A stretch of 64,000 nucleotides of DNA from Cephalopachus bancanus. Taxonomy: Eukaryota; Chordata; Mammalia; Primates; Tarsiidae. The position numbers and the translations under genes were made by a program. The stretch spans positions 18,352,001 to 18,416,000 of the forward strand of contig JAPVLO010000008.1 of the NCBI GenBank assembly GCA_027257055.1, written 5' to 3'. The first letter of the stretch is position 1, and every line of letters begins with the position of its first letter. The notes beneath the pieces were generated by a model. The model saw only the letters and a program-made list of their open reading frames with translations, was not told the origin of the DNA and made no database searches. This document shows positions 35,121 to 47,215 of this stretch, piece after piece.

Positions 35121-38100
35121 TGTTGTTTGTTTTATTAATGATGGCCATTCTTACTTGGGTTAGGTGATATCTCAATGTGGTTTGATTTGCAGTTCTCTGA
35201 TGATTAGTGAGGCTGAGCACTTTTTCATGTGTCTGTTGGCTGCCTGTATATCTTCTTTGAGAAGTGTCTATTCATGTCTTTTGCCCATTTTTTAATGGTA
35301 CTGTTTGTTTTTTCCTTTTGGTGCCTTTGATTTCCTTGTAGATCCTAGATGTTAGGTCTTTATCAGATATAGAGTTGGCAAATATTTTTTCCCACTCTCT
35401 TGATGGTTTCTTTTGCTTTGCAGAAGCTTGTCAGTTTGATGAGGTCCCGCTTGCCTATCTTATATCTTATGGTATGGGCACTTGAGGTTTTGATCAAGAA
35501 TTGGTTGCCAGTTCCAATTTCCATAAGGGTATCTCCTGAATTTTCTAAGATTCTTATAGTTTGAGGTTTTATGTTTTAAGTTTTTGATCCATTTAGAGTT
35601 AACTTTTTTGTATGGTGATAGGTAGGGGTCCTGTTTCATCTTCTGCATGTGATCAGTCAGTTTTCCCAGCATCATTTACTGAACAGGTTCTCCTCTCCCC
35701 AGTGGTTGTTGTCAGAGGCTTTGTCAAAGAAGAGGTGGTTGAGAAATTGAGGTTTTGCTTCTGGGATATCTATACATTGGTCCATATACCTATTCTTGTA
35801 CCGATACCAGGCTGTTTTGATTATTGTAGCCTTATAGTAAAGTTTGAAGTCTGGTGTGATCCCTCCTGCTTTGTTTCTTTTGCTGAGGATTGTTTTGACT
35901 ATTTGTGGTCATTTATATTTCTATATAAATTTCTGATTGTCATTTTCAGGTCTGAGAGGAATGATGTTGGTAATTTAACGGGTATTGCATTGAATCTGTA
36001 GATTGCTTTTGGTAGAATGGACATCTTAACAATATTGATTCTTCCTATCCATGAGCATGGTGTATTTTTCCATTTGTGTCTTTTTGGATTTCTTTGAGCA
36101 GTGTTTTGTAGTTCTCATTTAAAGGTCTTTCACGTCTCTGGTTAGTAAGATGCCGAGGAATTCCTTTTTTTTTTTTTTTTTGTGGCTATTTTGAATGTGA
36201 TTGTGCTTTTTATTTGGTTCTCTACCTGCTTGTTCTTGGTGTATAAGAATGCAACTGTCTTTTGCACATTTATTTTATACCCCGAGACTTTGCCAAAGTC
36301 CTTTATCAGTGCAAGCAGGTTTTGGATGATCCTTTTGGATTTTCAAGGTATAGGATCATATCATCAGCAAAGAGGGATAACTTAATTTCCTCTTTTCCTA
36401 TTTGGATACCTCTGATTTCCTTCACTTGTCTAATTGCTCTAGCTAGGACTTCCAACACAATGTTGAACAAGAGGGGTGAGAGTGGGTGGCCTTGTCTTGT
36501 TCCAGTTTTCAGGGGAAATGTTTCCAGTTTCTGTCTGTTTAGCAATATGCTAGCTGTGGGTTTATCATAGATGGAGCTTACTATTCTGAGGTATGTCCCT
36601 TCTATACCTAGGTGTTTGAGGGTTTTTATCAAGAAGGGATGCTGAATTTTATCAAAAACTTTTTCTTCGTCTAATGATATAATCATGTGCTTCTTATTTT
36701 TACATCTGTTGATGTACTTAATTACATTTATGGTCTTGTGGATGTTGAACCAGCACTGCATGCTGGGGATAAAGCCTACTTGATCATGGTGGATGATTTT
36801 TGAGATGTGTTTTTGGATCCAATTTGGTAGAATTTTGTTGAAGATTTTTGCATCTATGTTGATAAGGGATATTGGCCTGTAGCTCTCTTTTTTTGTTGGA
36901 TCTTTACCTGTTTTGGATGTCAGTGTGATGTTAGCTTCGTAAAATGATTTGGGGAGAATTCAATCTTTCTCAATTGCCTGGAATACGTTCAATAGGATTG
37001 GTATCAGCTCCTCCTTGTACATTTTGTAGATTTTTGCTGGAAAGTTGTCTGGTCCAGGACTTTTTTTTTGTATGTAGTTTTCATATGACAGAGTCAATTT
37101 CCTGGGTTATTATTGATCTATTTAGTGTCTCAATGTCTTCTTGTTTCAACCTTGGGAGGCTGTGTGATGTCAGAATGTCTTCCATTTCATTAGGGTATCA
37201 AGTTTATTTCCATACAGGTGTGCATAGTAATCTCGGATAATCTTTTATATTTCTTTGGAGTCAGTTGTGGTTTGATTTTTTGTGTTTATTTGGGCTTTTT
37301 CTCTCTTTTTCTTGGTCATTCTGCCTAGGGGTCCATCAAGCTTGTTAATTCTTTCAAAGAACCAGCTTTTTTTTTTGTTGATGTTTTCTATGATAGTTTT
37401 GTCTTCTATGTCCTGTATTTGAGCTATTACTTTGGTGATCTGCCTTCTTCTGCTAAAGTTAGAGTTTTGGTCATCTTGTCTTTCCAGCTCCCATAGGTGA
37501 TTTGTTTAGCCAAGCAAATGTACCACAAGCTGTCAACTTGTGATTCTTCCATTTTCTTGATGGGTGTTCATAGAGATATAAATGCCCCTTTTAGAACTGC
37601 TTTCACGGCATCCTAGAGATTTGGGTAAGATGTTTCTTCAGTTTCATTTGTTTCCAGGAATCTTTGAATTTCTGTTTTTAGTTTGGCTTTGACCCAGTAG
37701 TCATTCAGCATCATGCTGTTTAGTGTCCATGTCTTTGTGGGTTTTGGAGAAATTTTGTTGGTGCTGATATTTATTTTTATTCCACTGTGGTCTGAGAAGG
37801 TGCATGACAATACGTCAACCTTATGGAATTTGTTTATGCTTGATTTATGGCTGAGAATGTGATTGATCTTGGAGTACATTTCATGTGATGGTGGGTAGAA
37901 TGTATATTCTGTGGTTGTTGTGTGGAATATTCTATAGGTGGAATATTCTATTAGTCCATTTGGTCAAGTGCCAAGTTTAGGTTCCAGATCTCTTTGTTGA
38001 TTTTCTACCTCAATGATCTATTGGGTTGTTAATGGGGTATTTAAGTCTTCAGCTTTAATAGTGTTAGAGTCAATATCTTTTTTTAGTTTACTTAGTCGTT

Positions 38101-39839
38101 GCTTTATAAATGCTGGTGCTCCTGTGTTGGGTGCATATATGTTTAGGATGGATATTTCTTGTTGATGTATTGAACCTTTTATCATTATGTAGTATCTTTT
38201 TGTATCTTTTTAAATTTTGGATAGCTTAAAGGTTGTTTTGTCTGATATTAAGATTGTGACTCCTGCCTTCTTTTGTGATCCATTTGCCTGGAAACTCATT
38301 TTCCATCCTCTAACTTTAAGTCTGTGTGCATCCCTTGTGTTGAGATGAGTTTCTTTATGTAGCAAATAATTGAGTCATAGTTTCTTATCCAGTTTGCCAT
38401 TCTGTGTCTTTTCAGTGGTGCTTTTAGTCCATTCACATTCAGACTGATTATTGAAATGTGATTTTTTATCCCCATCATGAGGCTCTTATAAAGTTTTTTC
38501 CTTGTTTGTTTGCTTGTTTCCTTTTAGCTTTGGGGTTGATGTATGTGTGTGTTTTCAAGTTTGCTATTGCAATGTATTCTCTGTTGATTTTGTGCTCTGC
38601 TGTTCTCTCAGGAAGTGTGTAGTTATTCTTTTTCTTTTTCTTTCTTCTGTGTTTAATACCTTATTAAGTATCTCCTGTAGAGCTGGTCTGGAAGCTGTAT
38701 AATCTCTTAGGGATTGAATGTCTTGGAAGGATTTTAATCCTCCATTGCTGATGAAACTGAGCTAGGCTGGGTAGAAAATTCTTGGTTGAAATTGTTTATC
38801 TTTGAGGACTTTGAATATTGGACTACAGTCCCTTGTAACTTGTAGAGTTTCTGCCTGTGGGTCTGCTGCTGTTTTGATTGGTTTACCCCAGTATGTAGTC
38901 TGATCTTTCTGTCTTGCTGCCTTTATTATTTATTTTGTGCCTATTTTTTGTAGGGGAATTACCATATGTCTAGGGGTTGGTCTTTTCAATTGATGTCTTG
39001 TGGGGGTTCTCTGTATCTCTTGTGTTTGAATGGCTGCATCTCTGGTGAGATGGGGAATGTTTTCTTGGATAACTTTCTGGAATACTTGCTTCAAGGTGTT
39101 CTCCACCTTCCTTTCTTCTTCTGGGATACCAATCAGACATAGGTTTGGCCTCTTGATATAATCGTACATCTCTTGGAGGCTTTGCTCTTTCTTTCTGAGT
39201 TTCTTTTCTATGTTTTTTACAGATTGGGTTAGTTCCATATTCTGGTCTCCAAGTCTGAGATTCTTTCATTGCTTAATTAATTCTGCTTTCCATGCTTGTC
39301 ATTTTATTATTTATTTCCTGGATGAATTTTTTTTATGGCCAAAATCTCTGTTACAAGTTCTTTCAGTGTTGCATCTTGTTTTTTCTGAGTCTTATTCACT
39401 CTTTCCACTCATTCTCTAATCCCTGTTGTATTCTGGGGTCAGTCATTGGTGACTTCCATTGTTTGGGCTCTGAGGTCTGATTTTCAGGAGTTTTCTCTTT
39501 GTTACTCTGGAAACTACTTGTGGTCTTCTGTTGGTTTTTCCTCATTTGTGACAGATCTCTTTCTTTTCTCTTTAGTTCTGTTATTCAGTGTCAGTGGGAG
39601 AAGCTTTCACTTCTGATGTTTGCTCAGCCTTCTATTCTTCGCTGATCAGGGCTCTGGATTTGTTCTATTTTGAAACAGGACTATGAGTGAGAAGCTTTGC
39701 TGTTTCTTGTAGTTTTGAGAGTCAAATAACATGGAAGATGGGGAGCTGGGATTCAGAAACTACTTGCAAATCACACTGTTCACTAATTGTGGTATGAGTT
39801 TTCTGAGATGCACTCCCCACCACCACTCTATATGACAAT

Positions 39840-40440
39840 GCAATGGGTAGGTGTGTGTAACCTCTGAGTCCAAGATACAGTAACAGTAGTGAAGAGAACA
39901 GAAAAGAGTAGAATGAAATAAGACAAAATTTTTTTAAAAATTAAAATTAAAAAATAAGAAAAACAGAACAATGAAAGAAGAAAACAATGCAAGAAACAAT
40001 TGAACACACATACACACACATACACACACACTAAAACAAACTGAAATAGCAATAAAGAAAAACAATGACAACAAAAATCCAGGAAGACCAAACACACACA
40101 CATGCCCAGCACAAAGTTAATAGAGAAGAAAAAGAGAAAGAAAGAAAAAATAGGAATTCAGATTGAACTCTCACACATATATTAGCACACACATTAAACT
40201 AAAAAAAGAGAAGAATAAAAGAACAAAAACAAACCAACAAAACCAAACAAACTGGAAGATGAACCTCAATCAATCACATACACACACAAACAGAAAACAA
40301 AACAAAAAAAAGAAGAGGAAAGAAAGAAAAAAAGGGGAGGGAGGGTGATGCAGCTCCAACCCTCACATAGACATTCATGCACAAAAGAAAAATATAAAAA
40401 AATTAGAAAAGCTAACAGACAAAAAAATTTTTAAAGTCTG
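39840..40440 (+). repeat. A-rich region of L1 5' UTR/ORF1 junction
   Basis: A-rich sequence with ACACACATAC and AAAACAAACC runs between the ORF1 remnant and the GC-rich 5' UTR of the 34147 L1. The L1 at 49755 has an equivalent A-rich block at about 55370-55560, so it is part of the element and not a separate satellite. Confidence 0.75.
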
Positions 40441-41529
40441 CCCTCTTGTGACAGGTTCTGTCATTGTTTCTCTCACCTGCTTCTCTGTTGCTCCTGCAGA
40501 ATTTCGACCTTACTCTTTCTCCCCAGTGTCCAGATTAGGGAAGAAGTAGGGGGCAGTCGGGGCAGGTGGGGCTGCAATCCTCCCCTCCCACTCTCATATG
40601 GTCAGGGAACTCTCCTCCAGTGGGGAGGTGCAAGATTGTCTCTTCCCCAGGTACTGCTTGGGGGTGCCTCAGCCAGGCCTATCCTGGAGTGAAGTCCTCC
40701 TATTGCAGCTGACATCCAGGCTCCTCCTGGATTTGTCCCTCTCAGTCATGTCTCAGCCATATGGGTCTGACATTCAGAGGATTGCTGGGGAGAAGGGGGG
40801 TTGGGTCACCCCGACTCACCACTGATCTCTTTGGAGGTCTTCCTCATTCTTTTCTGGCCACATCCTTTGTCCCACATCTGAATCAGGGTCAGTGGTGGGA
40901 TGCCTGAGACTCAGCACTTGTCCTGTCCCTCCAGAGTTTGTGCTTTCAGGATATTCCCTCTGGTTCATGATCAACCCCTGAGTAGTTGATATGCTGATCA
41001 CAGAGATCTAATCTGTTATTCTGTGGTGAGCAAGCTGGAGCACTTTCCTGCCCTGTTTTCAGAATGGTGGCAGGGTGCCTCTCTCGTCTTCTCCAGTGGG
41101 GCTTTGACTCTGGGCTCCTTCTGCTGCCCTTGCTGCCAGTGTCCAGGCCAGATGTTGCAGTGGTGAGGCAGAAATTGGAGCCAGTAGTCTCTCCCCATAG
41201 CTTCTTCCCAGGAATACTTTTGTCAGTTAAAAAAGAAATGGTATTTGGCTTCTGCATTCCAGGAATCACTAGAGTCCAGGCCAAGCAGCTGTGGCACCAG
41301 CCATTTCACCAGAAGAACCCTGGCGACTTGTTCCTGAGCCCTCACTCAGTCAGCCACTCACTGACACGAACACAAAATTTTCCATACACTCACTAACTCA
41401 CACTGAGACTCGCATAGTCTGACTGGCTCAGCTGTCATCTTCCTGAGCACGTCTTATCTTTTCAATGTAAATTATAAATGCATCCTGTTGTGCAGTAGAA
41501 TGTCATAAAATACTGGACAGCAAACTTTT

Positions 41530-41680
41530 AAGATGTAAATTAGTGCTTCTCAACTCTGATTGCATGTTAGAATCACTTGGAAGACATTTAAAATATTCTA
41601 ACCTTGCCCCTATCCTCTAGAATGACGTTTAATTTGTCTTGGGTGAGACCAGGACATTGGTTTGGATGAATGATGGATGA
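41530..41680 (+). mobile_element. MER5-like hAT fragment
   Basis: AGTGCTTCTCAACTCTGATTGC and TTAGAATCACTTGGAAGAC resemble the 5' half of MER5 elements (recalled consensus). The fragment is short and ancient. Confidence 0.5.
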
Positions 41681-42169
41681 ATCAATGAATGAAATTTTAT
41701 AATATGTTAAGGAAGACATCTTGGGTAAACAAATGTAAGGATAGGAAAAGTAGAATAAAGCCCGACATCATAGATCTCCACAAAATGCATGTCATAAAGC
41801 CTCATGCACACGTGAACCTAGGCCAAATTTGGGTTTTGAGCTCCTTAGCATCTAAAACAAAGGGAAACATGATGAGGTACATAATCACTCTAGTGTCCAT
41901 TAGAAGAAAAGCACACATGTTGTCTATGAGAGTTAGCTGTTCTTCAGGACCAAGATGAACACAAGGGAAATAAAGAGGACTCCTGATAATGAAGTGTGGG
42001 ACATTTTTTAACATTTTTAAAAACATTTTTTAAACACATGCAGTAATCATGCTTTTCACAATGGGGGTTGATAGTGCAAGATCAAAGGAAGGCCCTTGAA
42101 TTGACTGAATGCTGTATGGAATTTCTAGAGCTTAAAGAGGATGGGTTTCTGTTAGGTGTCTTCTAAGCA

Positions 42170-42690
42170 GGTAACTCTCTACCACTTAACTTCACCTCAT
42201 TACCTCCAAGGCTCTGCATGATCGAATCCTGCCTGTCCATGGTCCTTTGACCACATTGCCTGTCACTAACCCCTTACCAAGTTTGCTTTAGCCATACTGG
42301 CTAACTCAATATTCTTTGACCATGCCAACTTTATCCCTGTGTCATGGCCCTTGCATTTCCTGAAATGCTATTTCTCTAGACTATTGCATAGCCAGCTCTT
42401 CCTTGTCTATGTCTTTGTCAAATGCTACCTTGTCAAGAAAACCTTCTCTGCCTCTTTATCTAAAGCCACGTTCCTCCCCTATGCAGATTGTTTCCCATCG
42501 TTAATACTGTATTTCAGCTTTTCGCAAAGCACTTTTCACAATTTGAAATTATCTGTCATTTGTTTACTTTCTTGTAGTCTTCCCTTCTCCACAAGTCTGT
42601 CTTGCTTCCTGCTATATTCCCAGTACTTAAAATAGTGCTTGACACTATAACTGCCCAATGAATATAAGTTGGGTGAATGAACCAGTTTTT
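42170..42690 (+). mobile_element. LINE2 (L2) 3' fragment
   Basis: Order and wording follow the L2 3' end: TCAAATGCTACCTTGTCAAG, AAAACCTTCTCTGCC, AATTATCTGTCATTTGTTTA, TATTCCCAGTACTTAAAATA and the terminal CCCAATGAATATAAGTTGGG with TGAATGAA. The frame is broken. Confidence 0.75.
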
Positions 42691-43509
42691 TCATAAATAC
42701 TTGACCGATGCAATAATGTTGTGTTTTTGATTAAGCACAGAGCCAGGTCCTTTTGTAATCAGCTGAGTTGGAAATAATGCTGACACATTTTCATTGAAAG
42801 GGAGGATACAAACCAGGTATCTGGCCAAACTAAAGGCCACCTCTCATCTTGTGGATAGCTTGAAGACCATGTTTTTCATAAGATGTAATTATCCTCTTCC
42901 TTCTTTTAAAGTTCAGTGTCCTGAATGTGTATTGCTCTAGTGATAGGGATTTTACCTGATTTTTTATTTTGTAACCAGACTGTTTATGTTTAAACTCTAG
43001 GTGTTAAGCAGACCTATATACAACTGCAATTTTTACTGTGGCTATGGGAAATTGTTGTAGTACCTCTGAGCCTCGATCTACATTTGTCAAATAGGGTCAT
43101 AATAATAGTAGCTGAAGAACAGTTGTTTTGAGGATGAAAATCGATAATCCTTGAAAAGCACTTAGCACAATACCTGGCTTCGAGGACATATGCATTAGAA
43201 GCTATTACTAATCATAATGTCAATAACATCATTAAAATATTGGTTTTGTAGTTATTATATCCTTATTATTATTTTCTTCCTTCCCCTTCCTCTAACTCAC
43301 TATTTTCAAAAAATGACATCATCATGAACCTATTTTAATTTTATTATTTTTCTAAATATACATGCCAATCTGACTAGAATTAGCCAAAATATATCCAAAC
43401 ACTCAGTAAACACCTTGGGTCCTCTTTGTGTATTAAAAGAGGTAATTCTCCTAATGGCATGGCCTCTTTTTCTCTTTTCTGCGCCTTTCCTAACTTGCCA
43501 TGGATGCAG
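42691..43509 (+). other. PDE1C intron before the 43510 exon, with MIR relic
   Basis: About 43070-43205 (GAGCCTCGATCTACATTTGT to GAAAAGCACTTAGCACAATA) is an antisense MIR remnant. The remainder looks unique. Confidence 0.55.
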
Positions 43510-43746
43510 AGGAGAAGGCCAAGAAGGAAGCAGAGGAAAAGGCTCGCCTGGCTGCAGAGGAGCAGCAGAAGGAAATGGAAGCCAAAAGCCAGGCTGAAGA
43601 AAGCACATCTGGCAAAGTGGAGAAAAAGACATCTGGAGAAGCTAAGAATCAAGCCAATCAACACACAAACAAAAGTGATAAGCCTCACGGGAAAAATTCG
43701 AAAGCTGAGAAAGCTGAGAAGTCCTCAGGAGAAAAACAGCAGAATG
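43510..43746 (+). CDS. PDE1C: PDE1C coding exon: Lys/Glu-rich tail
   Basis: The exon reads EEKAKKEAEEKARLAAEEQQ and continues KEMEAKSQAEESTSGKVEKK before a TSGEAKNQ..KSSGEKQQN segment. Almost every residue is Lys, Glu, Ala, Gln or Ser. The first 30 residues are likely a single long charged helix, and the rest looks disordered. The acceptor is CCATGGATGCAG and the donor is GTGAGC at 43747. The length is 237 bp (79 codons), phase 1 at both ends, hence skippable in frame. It contains a perfect 9-bp tandem repeat (43701-43718) that gives KAEKAEK. The exon is isolated between two long introns, each carrying a full-length antisense L1. Confidence 0.96.
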
Positions 43747-44408
43747 GTGAGCAGAATTGCACTGGTGAAAGGCTCTTTTCAGTGTGTTAATGGCATAATG
43801 AATGCAAACTGGCAAACAATCTCACCTAACACAGCAGCTCACAGAGCGAGAGTTCCCTGCTTGTCTTATTCTTACTGATGCCTGCCACTGGGCCTCAGGT
43901 GCTGTCAGGATCCCATCAGAAGCAGCCAACAGCTCATCTCTTCCTTTCCCTCTAGGGAGATTTATGCCTTTCTGGCCCTTCCCTGCTGCCCTGGAGACTC
44001 CAGCCATTGCCTGCCTGCCCACCAGGTGGAGATTACCAGTAGCAACCCCAGAACAGTCCTGAGTGCTCACTACCAAAGCTGATGAAAGTCAGTTTCCCGT
44101 GTATACTCCCCACCCCCACCAGAAGGGCCAGGCCTTAGTCTGTCTGAGGCCTGTAGTATGTGACACATATGTGTTTAAGTATGTACATTAAGGGGAGCAG
44201 CAGGCCCAGTTTGCCTGGGATTGTGGTGGTTCCTAGGACACGAGGCTTTTCATTTTAAAACCAAAAAATTTCCAGGCAAACTGGAGTGAGCTGATCACTA
44301 CAGTTATTGATTATATAATTGACCTTGTATATTGAATGAAACAAATACTTACTGATTTACAACCATGTGCCAAGCACTATGCATGGCACTGCCGATTTAG
44401 AAATGGGA

Positions 44409-44703
44409 AGGCCCCAGGCACAGTGACTCATGCTTGTATTCCCAGTACTTTGGAAGGCCGAGACGGGAGGATTGCTTGAACCCAGGAGTTTGAGACAGAC
44501 CTAGACAAAATAGCAAGGCCCCATCTCTACAAAAAATTAAAAAATTAGCTGGGCGTGGTAGCACTTGCCTGTAGTCCCAGCTACTCAGGAGGCTGAGATA
44601 GAAGGATTGCATGAGTCAAGGAGTTCGAGGTGGCAGTGAGCCGTGATCATGTCACTGCACTCCAGCCTGGGCAGCAGAGTGACACCTCCCCCTCTAAAAA
44701 AAA
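44409..44703 (+). mobile_element. AluJ-like SINE, sense
   Basis: Dimeric Alu from CCCCAGGCACAGTGACTCAT to an A-rich tail, with the ancestral-type GGATTGCTTGAACCCAGGAG, CACTGCACTCCAGCCTGGGC. It lacks the local subfamily markers. It has possible short flanking GGAAGGC copies. Confidence 0.93.
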
Positions 44704-45682
44704 GGAAGGCTATAAGAAGCCCATGACCTCTTAGGGACTATTGACACTCTCACACACAATTCTAGCAGAATGTGAGCAAGTAACAGTGATGACATGGCAG
44801 ATAAAATGTCCAAGGAACACATGCAAAGAAAGAACCATTAGCTTTGTTGGAACTGGGGGTTGTGAGATGGGGTCAGTGACACAGAATGTCTGAAGAGGCG
44901 GTTTTAAATGCTGAAGTTTACTGGTCAGATGGGAGAAAGACTTCTTAGCAGAGAGAACAGATGAATAAATGCATAGAGCATGAAATTCCCTTGTTTAGGA
45001 AAGGGCAGGAAGTTCACAGTCTCTGGAGCTTGCCAGTACCATATTGTGGCTGGATAACAGGCTAGATTAGCAGTCAAGCAGACTTGGATTCAAGTCACAA
45101 CTTTGCGTCTCCCTTCCCAGTGGCCTTGGCCAGGTCACTTAGCCTTCTACTGTCTTCTAAAATGTTTAGAGTAATACCTGTTCGTGATACAGACCTCTCA
45201 GAGCCTTCAATAATCATGATAGTAAAAACAACAAAGACAATAACAAAAAATAGCGTACATTGACTACACACCAGATGCTCTTTTAAGTTCCCTCTTTACA
45301 TATTCATTCTCTTTCCTGCCTGGTAGGACCAGATGATCTATCAGAACAGTACTCCAGCTATTATTTTACGGGGACTTGGTAAATGATGTCTATATGTAGA
45401 AAGCACTTAGCACAGCATTCTCCAATTACATGTACAATTACCCATGTCTAACATGTATAATCAGGGAACACTATTTCATATAATAATAATAATAATAACT
45501 CATATGACATTCTGAGAACTTTGCATAAATTCTTTCAGTTAACCTTCATGACCACCCTAGGAGCAAGAAAGGCCATTGTCCCAACTTGTCCAACCTTCTT
45601 CTGGAGATTGCTCTTAACTAGTTTACTTTGTATTCAAGCTATTCAAGTGCATCTTAGTTTTTTTTTTTTAAAGTTTAATTAA

Positions 45683-45988
45683 GACTGGGCATGGTGGCTC
45701 AAGCCTATAATCCCACTTTGGGAGGCTGAGGTGAGAGGATTGCCTGAGCCCAGGAGTTTGAGACCAGCCTGGGCATCTTGGCAAGACCTCGTCTCTACAA
45801 TAAATCAAAAAAAATTAGCTGGGTGTGGTGGCACGCACCTGTAGTTCCAGCTACCTGGAAGGCTGAAGTGGAAGGCTCGCCCACGCCCAGCAGGTTGAGG
45901 CTGCGGTAGCCGTGAGCGTGCCACTGCACTCCAGCCTGGCTGACAGAGTGAGACTCCAACTCAAAAAAAAAAAAAAAAAAAAAAAAAG
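45683..45988 (+). mobile_element. Alu SINE, sense, with 26-bp poly-A
   Basis: Dimeric Alu from AGACTGGGCATGGTGGCTCA to a long uninterrupted A run (about 45964-45987). It has the local subfamily features CTACAATAAATCAAAAAAAA, CTGTAGTTCCAGCTACC, CGCCCAGCAGGTTGAGGC and GAGACTCCAACTC. Confidence 0.95.
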
Positions 45989-46509
45989 GCTTAATAAGAA
46001 TGTATGGCACACCTGTTAAAGTTTTAGGAAGCAACTCAAGCCGCGCCCCTTGATTCTCCTCCTGAGGTATGAACCAACAGAGAGTTAGATACCAACACCA
46101 GGAAGCCAATGATCAGCTACACTGCAACTGGAGATGGTTTGGAAAACATAGACTTGGTCTGCTGAGCACATGAGTTTCTTTACATGTCTGCTCTGAACTG
46201 AGCTTGTACAACAAAACACTGGCAAAGCCAGGTCAATGCTGGACTTGTCTCCTGACGCCAGCACTCTAGCAGGCTGCCTCTGGAGTGACAGACAAGGTAT
46301 TTGTCGTGTAGGAAACACATCTCAAAGGGGGATGGGATGTGGTGACTGGGCATGTCTGAGCGTGCTGAATCCCACATCCTAGATTGATCACTCCTCTCAA
46401 AGGTGGACCATATAAAGGGTGGTGAAAGAGGCAACATGTGTTTCTTCCTGATTTTTTCTCTTTTAGCAGAGTGTACTAAAAATGTCTTTTCTTCAATAAA
46501 AGCAGTACC

Positions 46510-46720
46510 TATAATAACACTACCATTTCTTGAATGCTTAGCATGTACCAGGCATTGTACTTGAGATTTTACCAACATTAAATCATTTAAAAATCTTAAC
46601 AACTTTGTGAGGTAGAAACGTTTATCACCATCTTTCAAAGGGGGAAATTGAGACTTAGGGAGGTTAAATTACTTGCATAAGCTCAAGCAACCATTATGTT
46701 TGGGTTAAACTCAGGTGTAT
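46510..46720 (+). mobile_element. MIR SINE
   Basis: ATGCTTAGCATGTACCAGGC, TTGTGAGGTAGAAACG, GGGGGAAATTGAGACTTAGG and GTTAAATTACTTGCATAAGC follow the MIR core and 3' region in order. It is ancient and non-coding. Confidence 0.85.
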
Positions 46721-46850
46721 GAGTCCTAACTATTCTATAACCAGCTTGTCCCTACTATTTGCAAGGTTTAATGCCTTCAGAGAGAGAAGGAAATGGGAGC
46801 AATATGAAAGCTTAGCTTCTGTCCATAAGAAGTTTATAATGTGTCTACTC

Positions 46851-47207
46851 CAGGGATTGGCACACTTTGTCCAGTAATGGGCCAAACAGTAAATATTTTA
46901 GGCTTTAAGGGACATAAGATTTCTGTTGCAACTTCTCAACATTGCCATTTTATCATGATAGCAGCCACAGACAATATACAAACAAATGAACAAGCCTGTG
47001 TTCCAATAAGCTGGGTGTGGAAATTTACGGAAATTGAAATTTGAATGCTACATAATTATCTTATGTCCCAAAATATTTGTCTCTTTTTTTGACCATTTAA
47101 AAATGTAAAAGCAATTCTTAGCTTGTGGTTCAAAACCAGGAGGTGGGGCCGGGTGCCGGGTTCATTGGCTTGGTTGTGACCCATAAGCTGTAGTTTGCCA
47201 ACCCCTG
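46851..47207 (+). mobile_element. Complete nonautonomous hAT (Charlie-type) transposon
   Basis: The ends are inverted: CAGGGATTGGCACACTTTGT at the left and GTTTGCCAACCCCTG at the right. They are bracketed by a perfect 8-bp duplication GTCTACTC (46843-46850 and 47208-47215), the diagnostic length for hAT elements. The interior keeps GGCCAAACAGTAAATATTTT, the widespread mammalian family motif. It is 357 bp with no transposase. Confidence 0.92.
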
Positions 47208-47215
47208 GTCTACTC

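Larger units (their letters stand above)
34147..41451 (-). mobile_element. Full-length L1 retrotransposon, antisense, decayed
   Basis: The 3' end lies at the left (ATGTGGGGTACAATTCAGGT preceded by a T-rich tail). Going right, ORF2 remnants follow: reverse transcriptase with [12 protein letters not shown] at about 36400 and an endonuclease start IISLNVNGLKAPLKRHRMAN at about 38450. ORF1 remnants (VKNIEKKLRKKEQSLQEM) occupy about 38930-39270, and a long 5' UTR runs to 41451. Imperfect 10-bp flanks TCTTACCTTT (34137) and TCTTATCTTT (41452) look like the target-site duplication. Every ORF is split by stops and frameshifts. An Alu is nested at 34803. It lies antisense in the 14.8-kb intron before the 43510 exon. 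Confidence 0.93.

Noticed and set aside
46180..46638. 152-codon minus-strand ORF
   Set aside because: It begins inside the MIR relic and continues into unique intron sequence; no recognisable domain.
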